NCBI GenBank assembly: GCA_902782955.1
Contig: CACZPD010000189.1
Span: forward strand, 1-21,822
Length of the DNA: 21,822 nt
Direction: 5' to 3'
DNA from: an uncultured Erysipelotrichaceae bacterium
GTDB lineage: Bacteria; Bacillota_I; Bacilli_A; Erysipelotrichales; Erysipelotrichaceae
Under the pieces are notes generated by a model, which worked only from the letters and a program-made list of their open reading frames with translations, ran no database searches and was not told where the DNA came from. The position numbers and the translations under genes were made by a program. Shown in pieces: positions 1 through 7,638 of this stretch (positions within the stretch are counted from its first letter, which is position 1; each line of letters opens with the position of its first letter).

Positions 1-748
1 AATGTCCTTTCTGACTGAAGCCACGTTCAGCGTTACACCGATCAGCAGTTTATGCTCATCAACGTCCCCGGCATAAAAATAATAGTCACAGTATTTCCTG
101 TCTTTACTAAGGGCTTCAATAGTCCGTCGGTTAACGGCTCCTGCATCGCCTTCTTCTGTTCTTCTGAGGCATCCATCTGTTTGCCCAGCATGAAGATCTG
201 CCCTTTATGCATTCCGCGCGGTTCTTCTTTTGAGCATGCATTGAAGAGACAGAACTGATTTGTATAAGGCTCTTCCGTGATCACGCAGAATAGATAGTTC
301 AGGTCGGATACAGTTCTCATCTGATCGATCCTGGAAATGACCCACGAGTAAATGATCTCGGCGTAGAGTTTCCGGTCTTCCGGCGGGAGTGCTTCAACTT
401 CTTCCGTACGGGCATATTCAAGCTGCAGTTCCGGGTGCCGTTCAGACAAGGTCCTGCATTTCAGGAAGGTTTCGGTATCATCTGTGAAGTCCGCATCATA
501 CTCTAATCCAGCGTATCATAATGCGTATACCAGTAACGGTACAGCCATTCTTTTGCAGGATACTCTGAAACATAGCTGTCCAGCCCCATTGCGACGGCAC
601 GTCCCCGGGACATGAAGGAAGTTTTGACATTATCCTGCGCAAGGAAAAACAGGGCAAAAGAAGACAGTACGCTGACAATAATCACACCGATTATGAAAAG
701 TATGGTCACCTGCCAGATCATGCTGATGCTTTTCTTTTTTCCCTGCAT
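1..748 (-). pseudogene. Membrane sensor protein, two frameshifts, cut off by the window edge
   Basis: This is the front part of a membrane sensor and the last gene of the STAS operon. The chosen start is the ATG at 748, preceded by an AGAAGGA-like ribosome binding site; the ATG at 760 lies on top of that site. A lysine-rich tip is followed by one membrane helix (about residues 11-35), then an extracytoplasmic-looking region. The first frame stops with TAG at 503-505 after the residues HYDTLD. Coding sense resumes at once in the next frame as LEYDADFTDDTET and runs past SERHPELQLEYARTEE. It shifts again somewhere near 115-160, after which the frame reading SKDRKYCDYYFYAGDVDEHK stays open to base 1. 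Each shift is explained by one missing base. The C-terminal output domain lies outside the window; by context a SpoIIE-type phosphatase is likely. It is either a decaying gene or two sequencing errors. Confidence 0.7.
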
Positions 749-797
749 TGAATATATCATCCTTCTCTATTATGGCCAGACTGGTTTGAACCGTTTC

Positions 798-1967
798 TCA
801 TATCATGAGTGTATCGATCTTTTCCAGTAAGCTGCAGATCTCTTCTTTGCAGAAAGCAATCAGTTCTTCGTTCTCTTCCTTTCCCCTGCGCCGGATCGAA
901 CGTCTCATGATCCGTGTCAAGCCGAGAAGTTTAGACTTTTCCGCAATGATGTCTCTTTCTTCCTGGGTCTTGTCATCAAAATAATACTTCAGTGTCTTGT
1001 CCCAGAATTCTGCACCCTGTTCGTAAGTGATGCCGAGGAATCCATTGATGTTATTATGGTCAAAACTGCTGAATCCCTGATATGCGTTGTATATGGATGC
1101 GAATTCAAAGATCGGATAACCGACACAAAGTGTATCCATATCGATCAGCAGAACTTCCCCGTTCTGGATCATGACATTTTTAATATGATAATCACCGTGC
1201 AGCATATGCTGGTCTTCAGGAACTTCTTCTACCAGACGGACCAGTTTCTCTCCTTTGTCTTCCGGCAGATAATCCTTCAGGAATGCCGCCCATTTCACAA
1301 CGACTTCTTTCATGGAAGGCATATCTCCGGGTTTTACGACTGTTCCGTGGATCTTTTTCAGAAGATCGACAGACATCCGGACGATCTCATCAAGTTTGGA
1401 ACTGTCAGACGAGAGGATCTTGGCAAAAGATTTTGCGTTCAGCAGTTCGAACACTGAGCCATATCCATTGCCTACCCTTACGACATCATAGGGAATGGCA
1501 GTCGGAATTCCCAGAATGAGTGCTTTTCTGGCCAGTTCCCGTTCACGCTGGATATCCGGAAGCGAATCCGGATCCATATATACTTTAACGATCGTATCCG
1601 GATCGATCCGGTATACTTTTCCGTTGGCGCCTTCACCGATCACTTCGCAGCCTTCCACACTGATGACACGGTAGGCTTTTTTAACATCCAGCATCTCCGT
1701 GAAGCCTGTCATATCAAGAATCTCATATACTTCCGAAGAAGCGTTGATGATCTTTACATTTTTGATTTCCTTCATGACCCGCAGAATGATCCGGAGACCC
1801 GCGCTGGAAATATAATTGAGATCCTGCGCGTCAAAAACGATTCCTTTCGTATCCGGATATTCGCTGCGTACAGTATTGATATCTTCTTCGTTCTGCAGCG
1901 CATTGCCGGAATCGATATGACCTTCCAGGAAGATTGTCAGTGTTCCATTCTCATAATTGGATTTCAT
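798..1967 (-). CDS. STAS domain fused to an APH-like kinase
   Basis: A 389-residue fusion. Residues about 1-100 form a STAS domain (anti-sigma-factor antagonist fold) with the motif YISSAGLR; Ser55 aligns with the serine that RsbW/SpoIIAB kinases phosphorylate in SpoIIAA and RsbV. The rest resembles the aminoglycoside phosphotransferase/choline kinase fold: glycine loop GEGANG (about 111-116), lysine in IVKVY (about 128), Brenner motif HGDYHIKN (257-264) and metal-binding IDMDT (about 275-279). The GTG at 1979 is possible, but it sits on the AGGAAAGGG ribosome binding site, so the ATG at 1967 is preferred. It lies 30 bases after the IIB-ROK gene, in the same operon. Inference: phosphorylation of the STAS part could switch the attached kinase. 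The substrate is unknown; sugars, lipids, small molecules or proteins are all possible. Confidence 0.85.
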   Translation of the reverse strand: MKSNYENGTLTIFLEGHIDSGNALQNEEDINTVRSEYPDTKGIVFDAQDLNYISSAGLRIILRVMKEIKNVKIINASSEVYEILDMTGFTEMLDVKKAYRVISVEGCEVIGEGANGKVYRIDPDTIVKVYMDPDSLPDIQRERELARKALILGIPTAIPYDVVRVGNGYGSVFELLNAKSFAKILSSDSSKLDEIVRMSVDLLKKIHGTVVKPGDMPSMKEVVVKWAAFLKDYLPEDKGEKLVRLVEEVPEDQHMLHGDYHIKNVMIQNGEVLLIDMDTLCVGYPIFEFASIYNAYQGFSSFDHNNINGFLGITYEQGAEFWDKTLKYYFDDKTQEERDIIAEKSKLLGLTRIMRRSIRRRGKEENEELIAFCKEEICSLLEKIDTLMI

Positions 1968-1997
1968 TTCTGTTATCACCCTTTCCTCTCATACGAT

Positions 1998-3392
1998 TCA
2001 GATGCTGTAAAGCGCACCTTCGTAAAGATAATCACGCACGCTGTTTACTTTAACGATTTCAGGGAGATATTTTTCCGGAATGAATTCTCCCATCTTCTTC
2101 AGAATATCTGCCTGGTCCGGAATCATACTGCTGTAGAACGCTATATGCCGGACACCCGTATAGGAATACAGACCGGTTATATATCTGGCTGCCAGTTCCA
2201 CATTGCCTTCAGGTGTTCTGACCAGTGCAAACGGATTCTGCGGGAATGTCGTGATCTTCGTGATCCATTCAAGCTCGGTTCCGCCTACGAATGACGAACT
2301 GCGCACCAGACTGCCGTTAAGGAAAAGTCCGATGTTGGCAGTATAGGAACCTGTCGGGACAAAATAGAAGATCGTATCTTCACAGTTTCTTTCCTTACGG
2401 GCATAACCGAGTGCGATCATATCAGCGTCACTGAACAGGCTGACATCCTTTCCGACCTGTTTCCTGATGAAACCGCAGACATCCACATCCCTGATGTTTG
2501 CCTTTTCGTATGTGAGTTTTCCTTCGTGAATCGTACCCGGTGTCACAAGACAGATCTTTTCCAGATCGGGATTCAGCAGTGCCACGACCTGGATGGTATC
2601 GAGAATATCCGACAGATAGTACTTTTCCTTGGTGATCTGATTCTCTGCTTTGATCTCCCCTTTGTCATACAGACGATAGGCGATCTGGTTCCTTCCTTCC
2701 ATGTCGACTACTGACACGATCAGGACGGATCCCTGATTCCTTTCGATCTCCTGGATATCGGGCTTCTGTTCAGTGCGCACAGGGGTCTTTGCTACATTGA
2801 ACGCTTCCTTCAGCATTGTGATCATACCTGCAGCGTCATACGAGGAGAAGATCTGTACGGGAACTTCCATCACGATCTTGTCCTTCAGGATCTTCTTTGC
2901 GTTTTTCAGCTGATACCCGATCTGCGGGGCGATCAGTACAGCATCCTTATCCTTTGCGTTGTCATAAAGTATGTCATACGGAACCGCGCTGAATTCCATC
3001 TTTTCTCCGAGGACTTTGGCGGCTTCATTCAGCTTCATCATGAAATAGGAAGTTGTCAGACCGCAGCTGCAACACAGCAGGATCTGTTTCGTCTCGGTTT
3101 TCTTCTGCCGGAGAAGACATTCCTTCATCTCATTGAACAGCTCTTTTGAATGATCGAGATCATTCAGTTCAAAATGAAGATAGAATACATTTTCTTCATG
3201 ATCATTGGTGATCCTGTATTCCACTACCGCACTCTGAAGGAAAACGACATTGACCTGTCCCTTCGCATATTCAGACTGAAGGTTGAGTCCGATACATGAT
3301 TCGTTCTCGTAGAATTCACATATGTAATCCTCATTTGCCTGCTCTTTGATCCAGTTCAGCAATTTCTGTGCCATTTCATTTTTATCTGCCAT
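1998..3392 (-). CDS. PTS IIB-like domain fused to a ROK-like actin-fold domain
   Basis: A 464-residue protein in three parts. Residues 1-100 are an unrecognised alpha/beta region. Residues about 103-200 resemble the lactose/cellobiose class of PTS IIB: the loop CSCGLTTS begins at Cys108, which matches the phospho-cysteine of CSAGMST-type loops, and APQIGYQL matches the conserved GPQ segment. Residues about 220-464 look like a ROK/ASKHA domain: VTPGTIHEGKL, SDADMIALG (in place of NDANAAALG, Asp322 keeping the catalytic position) and PTGSYTANIGLFLNG (in place of the glycine-rich loop). The ROK zinc motif CxCGxxGC and any helix-turn-helix are absent. No IIA, IIC or IID gene is nearby. Inference: it may read PTS phosphorylation or bind a sugar for the STAS/kinase switch. 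The domain calls are by eye; the fused architecture is unusual. Confidence 0.75.
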   Translation of the reverse strand: MADKNEMAQKLLNWIKEQANEDYICEFYENESCIGLNLQSEYAKGQVNVVFLQSAVVEYRITNDHEENVFYLHFELNDLDHSKELFNEMKECLLRQKKTETKQILLCCSCGLTTSYFMMKLNEAAKVLGEKMEFSAVPYDILYDNAKDKDAVLIAPQIGYQLKNAKKILKDKIVMEVPVQIFSSYDAAGMITMLKEAFNVAKTPVRTEQKPDIQEIERNQGSVLIVSVVDMEGRNQIAYRLYDKGEIKAENQITKEKYYLSDILDTIQVVALLNPDLEKICLVTPGTIHEGKLTYEKANIRDVDVCGFIRKQVGKDVSLFSDADMIALGYARKERNCEDTIFYFVPTGSYTANIGLFLNGSLVRSSSFVGGTELEWITKITTFPQNPFALVRTPEGNVELAARYITGLYSYTGVRHIAFYSSMIPDQADILKKMGEFIPEKYLPEIVKVNSVRDYLYEGALYSI

Positions 3393-3412
3393 ATTTTGTC
3401 TGCGCTCCGTTT

Positions 3413-3820
3413 CTATATTCTTTTCTGAATCGTCAGATGATTCATTCCGTCCCTGTATTCGTATGAAACATGATCCATCGTCTTCCTGACCAGGAAGATC
3501 CCCATCCCGCCGATATCTCTTTCTTCGACAGGAACCGTCGTATCCGGTTCCTTTACGATCAGCGGGTCAAACGGGATCCCGCTGTCCGAGAAAGTGATCG
3601 TGCAGAGGCGGGTATTCTGGTCAAACTCGTAGCTGACCAGGATGTCTCCTTTCTCCGTCCCATAGGCGTAGAATGCGATATTGCTGCAGATCTCGTCCAC
3701 CGCAATATCGATCTGTGTCTGTGCTTTCAGAGGACATTCCGCTTCCTCAAGACGCGAATCGATAAAATCCGTTATCACTGCTATATTCGCGGTCAGTGCC
3801 TGTACTCTCAGTTCCGGCAT
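3413..3820 (-). CDS. RsbW/SpoIIAB-like serine kinase (HATPase fold)
   Basis: A 135-residue stand-alone GHKL ATPase. It shows the N-box DEICSN (Glu43, Asn47), the G1 box SDSGIPFDPL (Asp79, Gly81) and the G2 box IGGMGIFLVRK (103-113). Length and layout fit the anti-sigma-factor kinases RsbW and SpoIIAB and their relatives, which phosphorylate STAS partners on serine using ATP. The ribosome binding site GAGGG lies before the ATG. It sits 15 bases after the STAS gene and 20 bases before the IIB-ROK gene, so the products are probably made together. No sigma factor is encoded in the window, so the usual third partner is either elsewhere or replaced by the STAS-kinase fusion. Confidence 0.88.
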   Translation of the reverse strand: MPELRVQALTANIAVITDFIDSRLEEAECPLKAQTQIDIAVDEICSNIAFYAYGTEKGDILVSYEFDQNTRLCTITFSDSGIPFDPLIVKEPDTTVPVEERDIGGMGIFLVRKTMDHVSYEYRDGMNHLTIQKRI

Positions 3821-3835
3821 AATACACCCTCTGTC

Positions 3836-4135
3836 TCAGACGATCGTCAGGATATCCGAAAAACCTGTAACATCAAAGATATCCTGAATCACTTCGTTTA
3901 CATTCATAACTTTCATTTCACCTGAACGGTTCATGGTCTTCTGCATACTTAATATGACGCGGAGTCCGGCAGAAGAGATATACTCCAGCCCGGCAAGGTC
4001 CAGAACCAGCTCATGGATCCCCTCCAGGCAGCCGGATGTTTCCTCTTCCAGCTGCGGAGACGTCGTCGTGTCCAGTCTCCCGCTCAGCGCAATGGTCAGT
4101 TTGTCATCTTTTTGATCTTTTTTAATACTCAGCAT
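3836..4135 (-). CDS. STAS-domain anti-sigma factor antagonist (RsbV/SpoIIAA-like)
   Basis: A 99-residue single STAS domain. The motif LEYISSAGLRVIL carries the probable phospho-acceptor, Ser55 by alignment with DSSG of SpoIIAA and DSTG of RsbV. The end VTGFSDIL is typical of the family. In known systems the unphosphorylated form binds the RsbW-like kinase and a PP2C phosphatase restores it; both enzyme types are encoded beside it. It is the first gene of a tight minus-strand operon and has a strong AGGAGG site 8 bases before the ATG. The same YISSAGLR motif recurs in the STAS-kinase fusion two genes later, so the two STAS domains probably compete for the same kinase and phosphatase. Confidence 0.9.
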   Translation of the reverse strand: MLSIKKDQKDDKLTIALSGRLDTTTSPQLEEETSGCLEGIHELVLDLAGLEYISSAGLRVILSMQKTMNRSGEMKVMNVNEVIQDIFDVTGFSDILTIV

Positions 4136-4185
4136 GAAAGATCCTCCTGTATCTCCTTGAACTCACGTCATATCCCGGCAATTGC

Positions 4186-4205
4186 ATCATACCGGTCAGT
4201 GACCG
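4186..4205 (-). promoter_or_regulatory. Possible promoter and palindrome upstream of the STAS operon
   Basis: On the minus strand a -10-like TATGAT (4186-4191) lies just downstream of the palindrome CGGTCAGTGACCG (4193-4205). A second hairpin, GCACCGG-ATAC-CCGGTGC, lies further upstream at 4230-4247. No good -35 element is visible. The palindromes could be operators or the end structure of the preceding transcript; neither is followed by a T run on the minus strand. Confidence 0.3.
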
Positions 4206-4326
4206 ATCAGACTCAGCAATATTCCGGCAGCACCGGATACCCGGTGCGCGGCCCATATCCCGCAAAACACGTCTTGCAAACCGTTATGATTTGTTTCTGT
4301 CGTATCAGCCCTTCTGACAGTCTGTT

Positions 4327-4833
4327 TCAGTTCTTTTCACTTTTTTTCTTTTTATAAACCGCAAATGTCAGCGGCGCTTTCATCGCTGCCTGCACCCGCG
4401 CAATTTCCTTTTCCTTGGAGACCCAGTCGAACCATGTATCGCCTACCTGCCAGAGCAGATATGCGCCGACATTGCTCATAACGACGAATATAATGCTTCT
4501 GTTGGGATCGTTGGCGGAAAAGTAGATCGAACAGTACAGCAGCGTAAGTGAAATAATGATCAGTGAAATGGCACGGATATAGACACGCCACATCTCCCGT
4601 TTAAGCTTTTTCTGCCTGTCCTGATAATGTTCACGGTATATCTCAATTACTTTTTCCTTGATCACATCATTCAGCACATCCGTAAAAATACAGAGATGCA
4701 GCTTAAACACCATATCGCTGTCGAGTAACCTGTCGACTTCACGGTAGATCACGTCGTTCAGCTCATTATGCGGTGTCAGTACATAAGGATCAAACAGTTC
4801 TTCTTTTGGGATTTTCAGATTAAGTTCCATCAT
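4327..4833 (-). CDS. Small membrane protein with two helices, unknown function
   Basis: A 168-residue protein I do not recognise. The first 80 residues are soluble and charged (PYVLTPHNELNDVIYREVDR), followed by two hydrophobic helices at about 86-105 and 113-131. A cytoplasmic-looking tail is rich in lysine and glutamate. It starts at tandem ATGs after a GGAG site. It has its own promoter (4885-4914) and lies between the Cache-SpoIIE phosphatase gene and the STAS operon, on the same strand. Its position suggests a part in the signalling locus, such as a membrane anchor or accessory factor, but nothing in the sequence proves this. Confidence 0.75.
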   Translation of the reverse strand: MMELNLKIPKEELFDPYVLTPHNELNDVIYREVDRLLDSDMVFKLHLCIFTDVLNDVIKEKVIEIYREHYQDRQKKLKREMWRVYIRAISLIIISLTLLYCSIYFSANDPNRSIIFVVMSNVGAYLLWQVGDTWFDWVSKEKEIARVQAAMKAPLTFAVYKKKKSEKN

Positions 4834-4884
4834 GCTACTCCGTTTCCTTACGGTATTATGATCATTTTTCAGATTGCTGTTCTT

Positions 4885-4914
4885 ATTATAAATTCTTTCA
4901 CAAGCGGCCGTAAA
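4885..4914 (-). promoter_or_regulatory. Promoter of the two-helix membrane protein gene
   Basis: On the minus strand TTTACG (4909-4914) and a perfect TATAAT (4885-4890) are separated by 18 bases. The start codon at 4833 follows after about 50 bases. This separates expression of the small membrane protein from the phosphatase gene upstream. Confidence 0.6.
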
Positions 4915-4949
4915 CCTTTATTCGCCTCTGACTGTACGGGTGCTCTCTG

Positions 4950-7538
4950 TTACAGATTCTTTTTGATGGTCAGGATATTTTTCCTGTCTTCATAACGGTA
5001 GAACATCTGGTCTGATGTTTTCTTGGACATATAGATACCGAGTCCTCCGATCTGTCTGTCTTCAGCGGAAGCCGCCATATCCGGATCTGCTTTTTCGAGA
5101 GGATTGTACGGTGTCCCGGAATCAATAAATGTCACCGCGATCTGGGAGTTGGTCCTGTCCATATCTACATGGATCACGACATTCCCGGTCTCGCCGCCGT
5201 ATGCGTAATTGGCAATATTGACGAATATCTCTTCCGATGCGAGTTCCATCTGCAGTTTTGTCTTTGTGGAATCCGTCATTTCATCCATACTGCTGCGGAT
5301 AAACTCCAGCACCTGGTCCAGGTTTTCCTTTTTCGCCTCGACCTTCAGTTTTTTATGAATGCCTCCCGTGGTTCCTCCGTTGTAGCGCATACTCAGCATG
5401 GTGATATCATCAAACTGTTCTGCATTGCCGACAAATGCATCGATTCCGCTTATCACATTTTCCAGGATCTGGACCGGTGCAGCATCCGCGTTTCCATTCA
5501 GGGCAGCCAGCAGACGGTCTGAGCCGAACAGTTCACGCGAATTGTTTTCCGCCTCAGGAACACCGTCGGTATATACGAACAGGGAATCTCCCGGCTCCAT
5601 TTTGAAAGTATGCTCACGGAATGATATATCTTCCATTGCGGCTACAGCCATTGAATGTTTGTATTTAATGATCTCATACTGCCCGCCTGCACGGCGCAGG
5701 ATCGGATGTTCATGCCCGGCATTGACAGCAACGCCTTCCCCTGTTGATAAAGTGATGACACCCAGCCAGACGGTCACAAACATACCGGTCTTATTTCCGT
5801 CCAGCAGATGATTATTGACGTTTTTAAGTACTTCGCCGGGACTTTCTCCGGCTTCGAGTCTCGTTTTGATCAGGATCTTGGCAATCATCATGAACAGCGC
5901 TGCCGGGACGCCTTTGCCGGAGACATCTGCCATGACAAGGGCCAGGTGATCATCGTCGATCAGGAAGAAATCATAGAAATCTCCGCCGACTTCCTTTGCG
6001 GGGATCATGGTCGCGAACAGTTCAAACTCCGGTCTGTACGGATAAGGCGGGAAAATGCGCGGCAGCTGGCTTTCCTGGATCTCCGTCGCCAGATGCAGTT
6101 CGGCACCGATCCTTTCTTTTTCAGCAGTAACTGTCTGCAGTTCATTCATATAGGCAACTGTCTTTTCGGAAATATCCGCAAAAGACTGTGCCAGTGTTTC
6201 GATCTCATCCCCTGTCCTGTAGATGTCTTCCATCCGGAACTGTCTCTCATCCTCACTCAGGGAAGCGATCCTTTTTGTAATGGTTTCCAGCGGTTTTACG
6301 ATCCTCTTGCCGAGTACGATCGCATTAAAGATGGACAGCGCCAAGATCGCAAGCAGGAAGCCCGCAAGCGTATTTCTCGCATTTCTGATATTCTTCCTGA
6401 ACTCTTCCCTTGATGCCCGCTGGATCTCATCTGTCTTCTCCTGCAGCATCGCAGTCGGCTGATCTACCAGGGAACAGTCAATGACAGAAACGATCGTCCA
6501 TCCAACGGTTTTCATTTCCGAAGCCGTCATGTAATAGGATTTATCATTCACCCGGATCTGTTTGATATCTGTACTGCCGTTCATACCTTCCGTGATAAAC
6601 GAAGCCAGTTCCGCATTGTCTGATTTCCGGAGATCCGGTGCGTCTTCTGATGTGTATACCTGCATTTCGCCTTCGGTAAACGGCGAAAATATAACATGTC
6701 CGTCACGGTCGATGATCAGTACCTGGTCATACTGTCCGGCAGTTTCCTCGACGGCGTCTTTCATCGAGCCGAGGAACATATCCGCGCCGACTACCGCAAC
6801 AAGTCTGCCGTTATGGTATACGGGGACGGAGCAGACGATGCCGATCTCATCCGTAAACATGTCTTTTTCAATACCCGTAAAATATACATCACCGGTCTCT
6901 GCGGCGCCTTTATACCAGGTCCGTTCCGTGACCGGAATATGATTCAGCTGCCCGTCCGGGGAAAACTTCTGCGCCGAACGGTCATCAACGATGATAAACA
7001 ACCCGTCCGGTGTACCGACAAAGCAGGAATTCATTCTGGCGGAATTGGTGAACTGCGACAGCATCATGTCATTCATATTGCTGAGAAGCGCGATCTCACT
7101 CTGAATATCCGCCCGGTTCAGATCCGTCCCTTCCTGTGTCAGCAGCTGGACAGCAGCTTTTCCTTCATTGGCCGGGTCCGGCGCATCGACCCGGAATGTT
7201 CCGTGGATTCCTTTTCCGTCGTACAGGTTTTCCGCATAGATCTTCAGGAGTATGACCTGATCCATGAGGTCACTGAAAAGATCATCGGCGATATACGCTT
7301 CCAGCTGTGTAGATCTTCCGACACTGCTCTGCACCACGCCGTTCATCGTCTCGGAAGACAGATCATGAATGGATTCCTGTGTCTGCACGCTGGACGTATT
7401 TACCAACTCGGAAAGACTTCTCAGCTGATAAAAAACAATAAGTGAATATGCCCCGGCTATCAGAAGAGCCGTAATCAGCACAAGATTAAAGATCTTCTGT
7501 ACTATGCCGCCGATAACCAAATTTCCGATTTTTTTCAT
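4950..7538 (-). CDS. Cache-HAMP-SpoIIE phosphatase with C-terminal RsbW-like kinase domain
   Basis: An 862-residue membrane signal protein. A helix (about 17-37) precedes an extracytoplasmic region of about 340 residues with dCache-like features (WYKGA, YFTGIEKD, VVGADMFLGSM). A second helix (about 390-410) leads to a HAMP-like linker (to about 460) and then a SpoIIE/PP2C domain (about 485-720): EVGGDFYDFF with Asp520, MADVSGKG with Asp538, YTDGV with Asp658, and QFDDIT near 709-713, all metal ligands of the family. The last 130 residues are a GHKL domain: EEIFVNIANYAY N-box, IDSGTPYNP and IGGLGIYMSKK. It may thus combine RsbU-like phosphatase and RsbW-like kinase in one sensor for a small ligand. 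It lies upstream of the STAS operon, whose STAS proteins are its likely substrates. The start ATG follows GGGAGGT. Confidence 0.92.
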   Translation of the reverse strand: MKKIGNLVIGGIVQKIFNLVLITALLIAGAYSLIVFYQLRSLSELVNTSSVQTQESIHDLSSETMNGVVQSSVGRSTQLEAYIADDLFSDLMDQVILLKIYAENLYDGKGIHGTFRVDAPDPANEGKAAVQLLTQEGTDLNRADIQSEIALLSNMNDMMLSQFTNSARMNSCFVGTPDGLFIIVDDRSAQKFSPDGQLNHIPVTERTWYKGAAETGDVYFTGIEKDMFTDEIGIVCSVPVYHNGRLVAVVGADMFLGSMKDAVEETAGQYDQVLIIDRDGHVIFSPFTEGEMQVYTSEDAPDLRKSDNAELASFITEGMNGSTDIKQIRVNDKSYYMTASEMKTVGWTIVSVIDCSLVDQPTAMLQEKTDEIQRASREEFRKNIRNARNTLAGFLLAILALSIFNAIVLGKRIVKPLETITKRIASLSEDERQFRMEDIYRTGDEIETLAQSFADISEKTVAYMNELQTVTAEKERIGAELHLATEIQESQLPRIFPPYPYRPEFELFATMIPAKEVGGDFYDFFLIDDDHLALVMADVSGKGVPAALFMMIAKILIKTRLEAGESPGEVLKNVNNHLLDGNKTGMFVTVWLGVITLSTGEGVAVNAGHEHPILRRAGGQYEIIKYKHSMAVAAMEDISFREHTFKMEPGDSLFVYTDGVPEAENNSRELFGSDRLLAALNGNADAAPVQILENVISGIDAFVGNAEQFDDITMLSMRYNGGTTGGIHKKLKVEAKKENLDQVLEFIRSSMDEMTDSTKTKLQMELASEEIFVNIANYAYGGETGNVVIHVDMDRTNSQIAVTFIDSGTPYNPLEKADPDMAASAEDRQIGGLGIYMSKKTSDQMFYRYEDRKNILTIKKNL

Positions 7539-7606
7539 TACATACCTCCCGGGGTTTGATTGCGTTCTATCTGCCGGATAAAACCGCAGAAGAACATGGA
7601 CGGAAA

Positions 7607-7626
7607 ACGGACAGAATGCAGTCCGT
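7607..7626 (-). terminator. Weak terminator-like hairpin after the SGNH gene
   Basis: On the minus strand ACGGAC pairs with GTCCGT across an 8-base loop and is followed by TTT. It lies just after the SGNH hydrolase stop. The T run is short, so read-through into the phosphatase gene is possible. Confidence 0.4.
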
Positions 7627-7638
7627 CCCCGCAGCTGT

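Noticed and set aside
490..510. Programmed ribosomal frameshift in the membrane sensor gene
   Set aside because: No slippery heptamer or downstream structure is apparent, and a second shift occurs about 360 bases later; mutation or sequence error is simpler.
1998..3392. ROK-family transcription regulator or complete PTS transporter
   Set aside because: No helix-turn-helix is present at the N-terminus and no IIA, IIC or IID domain is encoded in the window.
6696..7445. Long open frame of 249 codons on the plus strand
   Set aside because: It lies opposite the Cache region of the phosphatase gene, has no ribosome binding site and its translation resembles no family; it is a shadow of the real gene.
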